NCBI RefSeq assembly: GCF_041296385.1
Contig: NC_091017.1
Span: 13,014,001 to 13,078,000 of the forward strand
Direction: 5' to 3'
Length of the DNA: 64,000 nucleotides
Source: Aphelocoma coerulescens
Lineage: Eukaryota > Chordata > Aves > Passeriformes > Corvidae
The translations under genes and the position numbers were made by a program. Below, piece after piece: positions 49,393 through 62,036 of the stretch. How positions within the stretch are numbered: the stretch's first letter is position 1; each line of letters opens with the position of its first letter. The notes beneath the pieces are model-generated. The model was not told the origin of the DNA. It worked only from the letters and a program-made list of their open reading frames with translations, and searched no databases.

Positions 49393-50323
49393 TGTGACAG
49401 CTCCTATGCCAGGGTGAGCACAGGAACACCTACAGGAGATGCAGGTCTCTGCCCCAGGGATTTAATAAGCCTGGGCCTGACTATGTAACACAGACTTGTG
49501 CAAGGGGACATAGGGGGAAAGAAGATGACCAAAACATAGGGAAGCCAGAAGGAAAGAGAAAAAAACAGCCACAGCTTGCTTTAAAGGGCAAGGACAACAA
49601 GTCAAACCACATACATAAGAAGCAAATGGAAACACTCCACAGCCACTCAGAAACAAAAGCAAGACCTGGAGAATTGTATTGAAGCTGCAAGGGAGATCCA
49701 GGGCACATTCCTGTTGTAGAGGAAGACAACGTGGCTGTTGCAGTGGTTGAGTCCACTGCAGGAATGACCAAGGAGCCACAGAGCCCCAAAACAGTGGAGG
49801 TCTGCTGGTGGGCAGGCTCAAAGGTCTAAGACCACCCCCCTTTACCCTTTTTAAGTCTATGTTCTAGTTAGATCTCCTTTCCTTGATACCCCACTGGTTC
49901 TCGGGTCCCTTGTTCCACCCCTTGCCTTCCCCAGTGGTCACTGTCCTGTCACCCCATGTCCTCTCCACCCCCTGGCCGCCAAATGCCAGGTTCTGATGTT
50001 CTGCCCTCCCCTGGTGCCGATCTGGATAAAACCCTGGACCCCTCAGTGTTCTGTGTTCTTTGTCTCTGGATCCCTTCGAGCGGGGACCCCAATAAACCCC
50101 TTGGAACTCCATACAAAGGACCCCTCCCGCCTCTTTATCCCCAGCGATGCTGCAGGAGCTACCCAACTGTGTGTATGAGTGGCTGCAAGTATCCACCAAC
50201 TCTGGTGTGTCAGAGTGTGTCCGAGTGCATTTGCACAGCATCCCCCGGAGCTGCTCCGACAGGGACACAATCAGGATGGACGTGACGCTCTTTCCACCCC
50301 CCCCACTCACGCATTGTGTCACA
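49393..50323 (+). mobile_element. Second LTR-like element, boundaries uncertain
   Basis: The core at about 49,860-50,323 has LTR architecture: a TATA-like GGATAAAACC at about 50,024, AATAAA at 50091-50096 about 65 bp later, then a C- and CpG-containing U5-like segment ending ATTGTGTCACA. Plus orientation follows from this order. The outer ends may be TGTGACA at 49393-49399 and TGTCACA at 50317-50323, an exact 7 bp inverted pair. I find no matching target-site duplication, so the left end could instead lie nearer 49,860. No coding sequence is seen. Confidence 0.5.
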
Positions 50324-50849
50324 GGGCTTTTTCTACCAGTTTAAGAATAAGCAAGTCGCAGCAGAGTTCAGACTCAAGATGAGGACGCTGAAGAAAAGAG
50401 CCTGTCTCTCACTGAAAACTGCAAAGGTTCCTTGCCTCACTTCTATGCCTCATCTTCCACTGCTTTTCCAATGAAAAAGTCCACCATGGAATGCAGACAA
50501 AAGAGCAGCATAAGCTACATCCCTGCCAGGGTATTCAATGGATTAAAGGTGTTCCTGCACCCCCGACTCAAACTGGTCAGCTCAAAAGTGTCATTAGAGA
50601 GCTCATGCAAAGAGTTTTCAAACAAATTCAGCTACACTCAGACACAAAGACACATCAAGTTTATAATCTGTTGTTGTTCCACTGAGAGTAAATCCTCACC
50701 TAAGCCTCAATTTTTAAAAATCAGTCCTAACAGCTCATCTTCCTGTGCCTTTTGTTTTTCCCTGTCCCCTTGAAGTCTGGGGCATCCGGGTATGACTGTG
50801 ATCTTGCCCATGATGAGATGGTAAGATACAAATGACAGAGGAAGAGACT
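50324..50849. other. Unannotated sequence, no gene seen
   Basis: An open frame at 50,432-50,773 has a Ser/Lys/Phe-rich translation with no recognisable domain. No exon or repeat is supported. Confidence 0.55.
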
Positions 50850-51180
50850 ACAGGTTGACCTCATTGTCAGATAAAATCCATTATGTGTGATTAAAACTTA
50901 ACAAAATGCAGTCACATTAAAAATTACTATCATGAAGTGCACCATGATTTACTGACTAAATGAATGAGAAATTTATCTGAATAAAATAATCCTAGTCCTC
51001 CTGCATTGGCAACGCATGATAAATTGCTGATTGTGCAAAGATCATTGCTTGCTGTTGGATGACTTACACACATTGATTTTTCCTAACAACACTAATTATC
51101 ATAATAGCATCTCCACATATATTACATAAAGTTTCCTCGTAGCAAGCAAAAATTATTTCAGGCCTTCAGGTCCCAAACTG
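50850..51180. promoter_or_regulatory. Candidate conserved non-coding element
   Basis: AT-rich, CpG-poor, non-repetitive sequence with dense factor-site words: GTGTGATTAAAACTTAAC, ACACTAATTATCATAATAGC, CGCATGATAAATTGCTGATT and CATTGATTTTTCC. It contains no long open frame. The texture resembles developmental conserved non-coding DNA, but conservation cannot be tested here. Confidence 0.33.
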
Positions 51181-54100
51181 CAAAGAATGAAGATGAAAAG
51201 GAAGAATTTACAAGCTACCTCCTTGCCTTTTATTGTGCAGATCAAAGGTCCAACCCACTGGATCTTACTTAATCTTGAAGAGATGGGAACTACATTCAAG
51301 AAAATTCAGGCATTGTGCAATCACAGCTGTGATCACAGTGGGTTGTTTTTTGCACAGTAGTGATCTAATTTTGTGAGGCCAAAAAAAGTCTTTGAGAAAG
51401 AAGAATGCAATCCCAAAGAACAAGAAAAAAAACCCCATAATTTCTCCAGTTTCATTAAGATGCACAGGGGCAGACTGTGCAGTCCTTACATAAGTGCTCC
51501 CATTGACTAAGGTTGTGTAGGTGAGAAATCTCTCACTAAGTTGAAAAGGCAAAGCAGGGTCTATTAATAGGAAAATAAAAGTGGTGGAATAGATAAGAAA
51601 AATGGAGGGGAGAGAGAGACACCATGTATTCTCAATTAACTGAAAATCAATCACAATGACCCATGTTCTTTTCTTTGAGAAATCTGAGAGGTGCTAAAAG
51701 ACCACCTTAAAAAAAACAAACAACAACAATGCCCTGCCATTCAGTGTCCTCTCCAGTACCTGCATTTCAGACTTACCCATTAGGATTTTCCAAAAGTCCT
51801 TGCTTTTTACAGAGGAATGTGATGCTCAGGAGCATGAATAAACTACCCTATTTACTGACATTAATGTTTTGGGTTTTTTGACCCAGTACATTGTATTATA
51901 GCAGAGAGCCTAGGCAGAAGCAGAGCAAAGCAGACACATCAGCTGCCTTTGGGTGAAAGAGCCAAAGGTGCCAGAGTGCACCCAGGAGAGCTCCCAGTCT
52001 GTGCTGGCCACTCCACAACTGCTGTCTGCTATAGGAAGCACAATGCTGGAAGTTCTGCTTAAGTTACAGCCCTGACATTTCCACTCTACTCTGACCTGTG
52101 CTGCCCAGAAGCCAAAGAGCACGCACCCTCTCTGGCACAAGGCTTGCCAAGTAGCTGGGAAGCAGAGAAGGCAAGAAGGATGCTCCAGACAGGTGAGTGG
52201 ATAATAAGGCGTAAGGGTTCTGTTGGCCTTTATTCAGCTTTCCCTGGCCAGCTGCAGTGGGAAACATCTTGCTGACAGCAATGCAGGATTGACATGCGTG
52301 GTGTGAGCAGTGCAGCTTTTACTGAAAGGCAGAAGGGCTTAGGGGCCCTGTTCTTTTCACAGTCTGCTTTCTCCTGAAGGGCTGCACTGGTACCCATGGT
52401 TTTCCCCCTCTCTGACCCCCAGTCACTGCCAAGCTGGGGCCTTTTCCACTGCTCCATTAGCACAAAAATCCCAGGTTTGCAGTGCATCTGACACGCTGTC
52501 CATCCCCAGCCAAAGCAGGCTTTGAGCAAGGGTGCCTGTAGGTGACACCCATGTCCCTTTCAGCAGGGCCCTTGGAAAACAGCCCATCCCTTATGTAACC
52601 TGAGTCAAGGATTTTTTATTTTGATAGCAGTTTTCACTCCTGTCTGCACCTTGGGAAGGACTGGGGATGTAATCCCTGTGCTGTTTGCAAACCAGGTACA
52701 GGAATGGGTAAGTGGAAAGGGAAATTTCCAGAGCGGCACAGCTGGTGACTTCTCTTGTGTCATGGTGAGAGATCTCTGACATCTCCCACTGACATCCAGA
52801 GCTTTACCTGCTTCAGACACACAAACTTTTTGGTACATACAGTTTCCCTATTGTGTTGTCTATACCTAGGGGATGTGAGCAGGTGCTTGGACAAACACAG
52901 AAATGATTCTCCTTGATCCTGGACTAGCAACCCCCATGTAGTCAGACGAATAAGGTGAATCCATCTTCAGAGTGACCACATACACTAAATTTTACTGTAC
53001 ATCCATGTGCATTGTGTAGTTTGTGATACACATAGTAACTACTCCAGAAATGTCTTAAAAGGTTTTAAATATTTCTGTTCTATGCATGTGTCTGTGGGAA
53101 CAATGAAGCTGTCTTCAAGTGATGGGACCAGTTTCACATGATATGAAGGGCTTAAAAGTCACTCTCCCCAAAAAACACTTAAAATTGCTTTTCCATCTGT
53201 AAGACTGCAAGGGTTTGTAACCCTAATTTACTGCATTCTCCTGCCATGGACAAATCCTCTAAGTGTGTATGTCCCTGGCCACTTAACAATAGAAAATTCC
53301 TACATTTTTAGTTTTGTTTTAGCCATTTGTGATAAGGGAAAACTACAAATAATCTTGATCCAGTGAAGCATTTCCATAGTTTGGAACACTAAAATTCTAG
53401 TTGAGATGGATTAGTGGTCAGACTGCAGGTAGGGAGGCCGAATTTATCTCATGGATGGTGCTACTACATGAGTAAGACTATAGCTGAGATTCCCCAGTCC
53501 TTCATCTGTCCCATGACTGGTTAAAAAACCATTTAATATGACAACAAGTATTTAATACTATTTCCATCTTCCAGAGGTATACAGACCACAGAAAGCCGTG
53601 GTGTCTGCAGTAATTTCCTGTGAACTGTGGCAATACCAAAACAAGGTCCTGTGCTATTAAATGGGTAAGGAGGGGAAGCAGAGAGCTAAAAGCTGGATGA
53701 GAGGGAACAGGAGGTACACTTGAGCAGGGAACTTAGAGGGAGAGAAAGAAAAATGGATCATGGAGTAGAGGGAGAGAGAAAAGGAGCAGACAAATAATAT
53801 AGGGCAGATTAAAACCGAAAAACGAGAGGGAAAAAAACCCCCAAACCTCCCCAACGTGCTGGATTCAGAGGGAAAGAAGTACACTCTGGAAAAATAATTC
53901 CCTGGAAAGTGCATGTTGGGCAGCCTCAGGAATCTTGCTTTCTCTAGGCAATACCATGTACAAAAATGAATTTAAAATTCAGATTCCTTTGAGAATGTTT
54001 ACTCTTGAAGGAATGTCATGTCACAAAAGGAGGAGTCATCTCAGGATGGACCTTACACACTCTCTAGGTAGACACTTTCAAATTATTTTTCTTTCTGTTT

Positions 54101-55423
54101 TTTAAAGACACTGACTTTTCTCTAGTTTCTCCAAACAACATAAGCAAACAAAAGGCATCTTATAGGGTTTACCTGTTTTTCAAACCAGCAGATTTTAACC
54201 AGAAGTGAGGGACCTGGCAGAACAGATTCTACAGAAGGGTGCTAGCATGAGCAGCCAAAGACAAAGCTTCTGGAGTGAGTAATCGGCTTTAATGCTGCCC
54301 AAGTGTGAAACAGAAATGAAAAGGAGACAGAGGAAACATGTTTTGCCAAACTCGGGTTTGCTTTCTTATGAGATACTTGACCCTCTCTAGGCAGCTCTTC
54401 TATTAACAGTAGAGGAAGAGCTGCTAACAAGCTCCCACCGGGTGTAAATGAGGAAGCACCTGTTTGGAAGAAGATGTGTTGCCATAGAATGGGTGGTTTT
54501 GTCCTAATGTGTAAGATATGCTTGCAGGCTAATGCATACAAAATGTTCCTCTCACACATGAAAAAGGGGCTGAGTACAGGATGGGAGGACTCCAGAAAGC
54601 AACAAGAGAACAAAGAACATAGAGACCAACAGACCAGTTCCTCTTCTTATTAACAAATTTGGCTGTCTCAGACAACACTAAGCTGGTGAACATTAACATA
54701 AAGAGGGCAAGTTCCCCACTGCCCATGAGGAATGAAATCTTTGCTGAGAGAGCAGAAGCCACATTCTTTAGCAAATTAGATGCATCAGCTGGGATTTGGC
54801 AGAACCTCCTGAGCACAGGACTCCAAACCTGCACTTAACCACTTACTGGGACAGTCTTTCAAGAAGTATTAAGTGTTCCTATTAAGGACACATACATGTT
54901 GCAGCGTTAGGAAATCTTTCTGGAGGGAACACACATGTTGATAACATACTGCTTCTAGGTAGCATTAGGCTTGAATATTTAGAAATTATTTGGAAAGCAC
55001 CAGAAATAGGATCCACATAGATAAAATGAAAAACAAAATAGGAATTCAGAAGTGAAAGGTACACCTTGCTTCTGAGCTGGAACATTCTAGCCATCCAAGG
55101 AGCACAGAGTGATTATCAGAGAGCCCTCCTTCACACAGACACAGGTTAGGTAGAAGCTGAGCTCAAAGCTTTGAATGGATGCTGACACTGCTCTGGGATC
55201 AGGTGGTCAAGCCCTCTGCTGAGGCACAACCAGGCTGTAAGTCACATTGTTTTAGAGAAGGGACAGAAAAGCTCCTGGTATGATATGTCCAAAAAGCCAA
55301 AAAGCCATATTAGCCACAAAGGAGTATCTAAATACAAGTTTAAAAAGGGCTGTTGGGCTCCACATGTACAATGACATTTGCTCACAAGTTTGGAACACTC
55401 CTGAGCTACACTCATGAACTGCA
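51181..55423. other. Unannotated sequence, no gene seen
   Basis: About 4 kb with no recognised repeat. Open frames reach about 129 codons (minus strand, 51,265-51,654) without motifs. A purine-rich patch lies at about 53,685-53,840. Confidence 0.55.
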
Positions 55424-55440
55424 GTAAACAAAGGTAAACA
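55424..55440. promoter_or_regulatory. Paired forkhead-type sites GTAAACA
   Basis: GTAAACA occurs at 55424-55430 and 55434-55440, exactly 10 bp apart and in the same orientation. GTAAACA fits the forkhead (FOX) core RYAAAYA. The one-turn spacing would place both sites on one face of the DNA. Function is inferred only. Confidence 0.35.
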
Positions 55441-56412
55441 AAAATGAGCCCCTAAAAATGGGACTATTACTTTTCCTTTGAAAATACAAGACTTACTTGG
55501 TCCTAAGTTCCTAGCTAGAACATTAGTCAGTACTTACTGATGTCCTCCTCAAGCAAAAGAGCTGAGATGTAGTCATGCTTCTGGGACAAACAGCCTCTTT
55601 CAGTGCCATCAAAATGTTCCTGGGGCAGGGGAGTGGAGGGAGGACGTTTAAGGAACACAGGGATTACAACAGAGCAGGGCATTTTCTCTTTTTGGCAGTG
55701 CTTAGTCTCCCAGACTTCTCTCTGTGTCTTTCTTTCTCTTCTGCCATTTCTTGCACCTTACAGAGCAGCACAGGTAATTGTGGACATTCCAGTTGTGGCA
55801 TTTCTGATTTTCAGAGCTCTTCACAATGCTACCCAAAATGAAGCTGTCACTGTGTGTAATCTTTAATTAGCTGCAATACCTCTGAGGTGGGCACTGCCTC
55901 TTCCAACATGTGCCTCTGATACCCTCCACAAAGCCCCACCACAGCAGAAATACCTAGATTTTCTTCCCTCACAATGTTGGTTTTTTTAACAGCTTGATCA
56001 GGTGTACAGGACTGCCTAAAGGAGAAGTTGGGAAAGGATTGCCATGTATTCCCCCATTTGCAAAGGAACCCGTTTCCTGATTACACTGGTAACTGGTAAT
56101 GGGTACATGGGGAGAGGAACCCTGCAGTTTCTCCTGTTCCCTAGGCTAGCTCTCTGTGTGCACCAACCCTTCTGGCCTGCCCCCCACAAAAACCAATGCC
56201 ATTCCTAGCTAGCCTACAAACAGGAAAGAGAAGGTGTTGCAGGAGACAGAAAAGGAGGATGTGTACAGCATGGGGAGTCAGCAAACAGTCCTGTGGGGGG
56301 AGGAGGACCCCATGCTAACTTTCATAATTTCCCGCCCCCTTCCTCCCCTGAGGATGTCTCTTCTTCCGTTTACCTAAGTATACAGCCATGGGCAGGGAAG
56401 GAGTCACCCACG

Positions 56413-56416
<4 letters not shown>
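55441..56416. other. Unannotated sequence, no gene seen
   Basis: Unique-looking sequence with no recognised gene body upstream of the A30 run that follows. A processed pseudogene or SINE ending there is therefore not supported. Confidence 0.5.
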
Positions 56417-56449
<33 letters not shown>

Positions 56450-56459
56450 AGAGAGAGAA
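56417..56459. repeat. A30 run followed by (GA)n
   Basis: Thirty consecutive A residues (56417-56446) lead into GAGAGAGAGAGAA. The form could be an old retroposon tail, but I recognise no element immediately upstream. Length polymorphism is likely. Confidence 0.95.
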
Positions 56460-59400
56460 GATTGAGGAAAAATAAAGATTACAACAGGATGGAGGTTGCT
56501 TTTGAGATAATCACAATCTAGTTCAAAGTAGTATTTTTAATTAGAGGATACCCTATATTCTTTACCCTTATCAATTGATTATTTGATAGTTTTCTTTGCT
56601 GCAAGCTCCTTGACAGAGAGAAAACAGAGCAGAGGGAGAATGCAGGGAAAGAAAAGGAGGTCCACGGCAGAGCAGGCTGGGTGATCATGGTGGAACAGAA
56701 ACTGCATGAAACCTACTTAACTGAGTTAAGCAGCAAAGACAGTCCATCCTTCACGCAGTAAAGAGAGCACAGGGGAGAATACTGCTTGTTCAAAAATAAT
56801 TCTTGCTGCAAGAATATTTCTATATGTACAATTAAACTCTTCTTGAAATACTACTGAAAAAACTAAATATCAGGTTTGCTTTTAATTAAATCTCAGCTTG
56901 TATATGCCCCTACTTTGGAGGGAGATGCAAAAAGAGATGGAAAAAGTTAATTTTTAATCCAGTCTCTTGTTCTCTTTACAAAGGGTGGGAAAGACAATGA
57001 GACTATGCTTAAACTGAAAAATAAACTCCCGGACTACCCAGAAGAGGCTTTCTTAGCAAAGGGATTTGCTAACAGTTTGTTTCCTGCAGAACAGGATAGT
57101 CAAAAGGCAATTTTAAATCTAATGTCGGCAGAGATACATGAAATGATACTGAGGCTTAGAAATGCCACTGAGGGTGGAAATGGAGCCTGAAAGGAGGCAG
57201 TTTGTTTCATCTCTTATAATCAGTACAGAGAGCAGTAAGGGCCCAGATCTCAGTAATCTAAAGTTCATTGTTATATGACTGATGAAGGCTAAACATTTAT
57301 TTATTTAATTATTTGTATTCAGATCTTTAGAAATTATAAGGACCCTCACCCACTCCCCTTTAAGTGGTTATTCTGTGGAAATAAGATAGGTCTGAATGTG
57401 TTCAGATCCAAAACAGTGCCAGAGAAAATGGGTGGACAACTGCAAAGCCTTTCCTTGGCCTTTCCAGCAAGGCCTGCTCTCTTCCAAAATGAGTTGCAAG
57501 ACTTGCTTGACTCCCACTACCAGCAAGGGAAAGCTGACCACCAATCTCACTGGTTAGCCTGAGACCTGGAAGATTGGGCAGAGAAGGAAGAAGAGATCTT
57601 CCCTGCCCCTCTGAAAAAGAGATGAAGTAGAGAGACCTTCCTGGCCCTGGGTCTGTACTGTTAAATCTGGCCAGGAGCTGCTGCTGATTTTATCACTGCT
57701 GCAAACTACAAGGTCCAGTAAATCCACTGCACTCACAGCCTTCTTGTTGGTGGCAGATGAAGGAATTTTGGTACATGTTGAGCAATTACTTCACCTGTGT
57801 ATTCAGTATGGACTGTAACTTGGAAACAATGTAATTTCTTTTTTTGACGTGTATTTTCAAAAAGGACTATGTACACCTTAGATATACAAGTACAACCAAA
57901 GGGAAGCTTCCAAGAAAGAGGTCTGGAGTTGCACCAGAACCTTGATGGTACAGTTGGGTAATATAACAGGTTGGATTGGAATGGGGGTAAGGGAAATCCC
58001 CAGTATTACATTATCTTATAATGCCACTGCAAGATTCATAATTTCACATGTTTTCCCTTCACTTTCATATTCTAAAGCTAAAAGGGGAAGGGAGAATCAC
58101 AGCTTTACTCTAAAAAGCAAACTCCTGTCCCAGATGGATACAGAACAGCTGGAAGTCAAGAATCTTAGGAGTTCAGAAAACAGGAAGATAACTGCTACCT
58201 TATCCCCAATATATATTAATTTTATGAGCTCATGATCTTAAAGCAATTTTAGAATTTCTGAGTATTTCCAACCAGCAGTGTTATGAGGCATGAGTTGACT
58301 GTTTTTTAGACATTCAGACTTCTATATTTATGAATTTAAACACAGGAATATACATTCCTGTAAAATTAAGGTCTGGTTAATATTTTTGAGATGTTGAGAA
58401 GCAAACTGGCAAGCTCAGATATTGTGGAAGGGAAATGAATAAATATAGGGGCAAGAAGTATTCTAAATGTCTACAATCCAGGAAAAGGTAAAGCTAAGGA
58501 TACATGGACTTACAAAATTTACACAGGGACAAATCTAAAACTCAAATATTATCTAAGTGCAAGCTAGGATTCAATCTGCATCATGGTTTGGTCATGCAAG
58601 ATCCCAGACTGGAGAAAAAGGAATCTGAACAAGTCAAACCAAAATGCTCAGGCAAGTGTTCTGCAAGCTCTGGCAACCAGTAGTAGGCACTAAAGGCTAA
58701 ATAGACAAAGTACTCTCAAGGATGGGAAACTTACTCTTTGTCTTTGGAATGAGTCTTCTCTCAAAATAAAAATGGAAAATAACAAAATCTAACTCATGAG
58801 CTGAACTATGTGAAAACAGGACAAGTGCTGGTTTGCAATAAACACAATGAGCACGAAGAGTTACAAAGGCCCGGGGACAAGAAGAAGTTGGTTATGGCTG
58901 CTATTGCTGAAAGCAGGTGGAACAGGTCATGGGACTGGAAAGCTAAAACTAATGATGCTAACTTGCACTTTCAGGAAAAAATGGCACAAAAAACCCACCA
59001 GGAAAGGGTAGCTCTCTATGTAAAAATATGCTGCTACTGGCTATAGACATTTCAAAACCACAGTGCTTCACAACTGCAATTGTAATGAATAAAACTGAAG
59101 GAGAGTTGATTGGCACACATCGAATCATTAAACTATTGGACCTTGCTAACTAACAGGACAAACTGCATTTTACATAGCAATCTAGATCATGTAGAAAGGA
59201 AAAGTCTAAAAAAAAATATAGGGGACATTTAATACACTTTGTGCAGTCAGTAATACAAATTACCTGCATCTAAAAATAACGTAGGACATTTTCTTTACAG
59301 ATGTGAATAATATACACTGTAAGTCTTCAAGAAACTAGACAAGAAGAAAATAACTCAACAATGTATTTTTATAAATCTTAAACAAATGGAGAAGTTTCTA

Positions 59401-59576
59401 GGAATCAAAGATTTACCACTACCACTGTGTTTTTTAAAGTGGAAAAGACCAGACACACTCTCTAGCAAAACAATGGAACAACTGGTTTCAGCTCTCTACC
59501 AGCAATGACTTGGAGGATTTAACAGTGAATACTGGTCAGCATGGTTTCAGGACAGTAGGTTTCACCAAAGAATTTA
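56460..59576. other. Unannotated sequence, no gene seen
   Basis: About 3 kb of AT-rich unique-looking sequence. A 78-codon frame at 58,810-59,046 begins at GTG and gives a charged, Lys/Glu/Arg-rich translation with no recognised family. No exon or repeat is called. Confidence 0.55.
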
Positions 59577-59752
59577 ATAGAATCATAGGGTTATTTAGGC
59601 TGGAAAAGACCTCTAACATCACCGAGTTCAGCCTTTAACCCAACACTGCCAAGTTCACCCCTAAACCACAGCCCTAAGGGCCACATGTGCATGCCTTTTA
59701 AATACCCCCAGGGATGGTGATCAATCACTTCCCTGAGCAGTCTGTTCCCATG
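59577..59752 (-). mobile_element. CR1 LINE, 3' end fragment
   Basis: Antisense CR1 begins AATAGAATCATAGGGTTATT and continues through GGCTGGAAAAGACCTCTAAC, CATCACCGAGTTCAGCCTTT, CCCAACACTGCCAAGTTCA, GGATGGTGATCAATCACTTC and GAGCAGTCTGTTCCCA. It is a 5'-truncated, diverged copy of about 175 bp in minus orientation. The AAGACCTCTAACATCACCGAG segment marks a CR1 subfamily distinct from the two other minus-strand copies. Inactive. Confidence 0.92.
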
Positions 59753-62036
59753 AGTGGTTTAGTTGGGGCATGGGAGCAATGTTCTTACACTTTGATTTTG
59801 CAAGGTTTAGGCTGGGGAAAAAACTTTGAAGAAAAACACTGCCATATGAAATGAACGAAGTTTGTATTACATTAATAAGTATACACCCACAGGTCACAAA
59901 ATGAGGAAACACCAACAAAATTGGGTTTTAGGATTATGCCATGGAGATCTTAGCCAAATGCTATCCAATATTTGTTTCTAGTGATTTATGCTAACATGGC
60001 CTCCTTCCCAACACAATGGGCAGATGACAGCGGTCATGGTAAGAAGGCTAGGCTATGTTCACAAATTGCCTGGTAAGATGGTCAGAATCCATCCAAGCAA
60101 ATTTTGTTAACCCACCTGTCCTTAAAAGTCTACCAGAGACTGATTTCTAGGGAGCACATTTGGACTTTTGTAAAAGGCAGGCGCTGCACCTAAACTCTAA
60201 GTCAAAGCTTTTGCAGAAAGCAGTGTCTACAAGTCAAATATAGCATAGACATATTCATTCATGTAGGCATTCACTACAGCTCTATAGGCAGCTCAGCAAA
60301 TGATCCTCACTGTCTCCTTCATTATTTCCATTCCAGCCTGTCTCCCCTAAAATCTGGTAAGACAGTTGTGTCTCTGTCACACTTTCATGCAGTGAATACA
60401 AATCTGTCTTTCTTCTTTACTTTCAGGTAGGCTTTTAAAAAAGGCCAAATTCCAGAACAGGAACAATCTTTTTCCCACTGTCCCAAAGATAACCTTCAAA
60501 AAAGTGCAAAATCTCTTTTATAATTCCGGAGAGAAACACACCTTTTTACTTCTAAAGGACAACAATGATTATGTTTCGGAAATGTTCTCAGGACACAGGT
60601 CTCTCCCTTTATCTTTGGCATGTAAAACCAGACTGAGCCAATGATACCTCTTGAATGTGTAAGATTAAAACAAAGGACAGATAATTAAATGTAAAGATAT
60701 GCTTGCAGGATGGTGTCATTTTTCTCCTTCATTCACATCCCTACAATTTTAAACAATATAAGTAGTGGTTTCAATAGGCAATAATTGCAGCATCCTCACA
60801 GTCCCATGCAGGCTAAGAGCTGCTGTCTAGTTTTATTTTTCTTACACCCATGGAGAATTCTGTTTCATTTTGACCTCTCATTACTTGCCCTCACACACTT
60901 GGCTCCAAACATCAAATTCTGCCTCAGCCCTTCAACTTTTTTTCCATTGGGCTGCTTTTTTCTCTTACCATTATGCATTTGTATTGAACAGCTGGAACCA
61001 AGAAAAGGCATAATTAAATATTCTTAAATTTCCCAAAGAAAACGTTTTTATTTTTCTCAGTTTGAAATTACTTTTTGGTTTGAGGAAAAAGAGAAAAAAG
61101 TGCCTCCCATAAAACCTTGCATACATCTCAAAAACTTAATGGAACATTTTAGGTAAAACAACAGTGTAATTTTTGAAAAGGAGGTGGGTTCAGGCTTTCT
61201 TCCTTTCATTTCTAAAATCGTATAAAAAGTCTAAATAAAGTCACTGCTGCATCTTGGTGTGGAACGGATTTCTTTTATTATCACTTGAGAGCCAGAAGAG
61301 AAGAGGACCTCTACCCCTCAAATACCTATTAAGTTACCATCCCTGTTAAAATCTACTTGCTGGATCAGCCTATAAACTCCACCTAAGCAAAAATGGAAGA
61401 ACCACCCAGAAGAAGCAAGAGCAAAAAACGGCAACACCTGTGACAACTGGGTTTAGGGCAGATCAGGGTACATGGAGCAAGGTAAAGAGCAGGGAATTCT
61501 AAGTACAAGTTGGACCAAGTAGAGAACAGTCAGGCATGAGGGAATATTAGTAGGACAGAGTCTTGATAAGGTAGACGAGTCAGGAACGACCCTGAGTTTT
61601 GCTGGATATAGATGGGTCAGGGTCTGCCTATGGTTTTAACACTCAGTTCCAGAAAAAAATCCCATTAAAATTACCTTCAGGCCACCCCTGGAAAAATTCC
61701 TGCCTCAAAAATCCAAACCAGTATCTGCTTTGTGCAAAAACACCCCATCCAATGCTCCTTTGAAGAGAAACAAGGTATAGGATAAGATACAGGACTTAAT
61801 GGTTCAGGGCACATGGGTTGCTCAGCAACAGTGTGTAGAGGGCTACAACTGCAGTGCCAGTACCAGTCCTGCATCTCCACAGAAAAGCAAAGGACTAACA
61901 CATCTGACAGGAATAGTCTCAATACCCACAGTGCAGAGAGCCTTTAGAGAAATCCTACTTCTGCTGGATACTAGTTCTGCTAGCTAGACTGCTAATTTAG
62001 CACTCTGCCTGTCCAACCACTCACACACATATTGAA
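59753..62036. other. Unannotated sequence, no gene seen
   Basis: No recognised gene or repeat. At about 60,550-60,780 the sequence is AT-rich with SOX-like words (ACAACAATGATTATG, AAAACAAAGGACAGATAATTA), a weak regulatory candidate. At about 61,219-61,240 a TATAAAAA word is followed closely by AATAAA, but without LTR ends. Confidence 0.5.

Noticed and set aside
55600..56446. Processed pseudogene or SINE ending in the A30 run
   Set aside because: No gene-like or SINE-like body and no flanking target duplication could be recognised upstream of the A-run.
61210..61270. LTR-like TATAAAAA followed by AATAAA
   Set aside because: The two signals are too close together for a normal LTR, and no termini were found.
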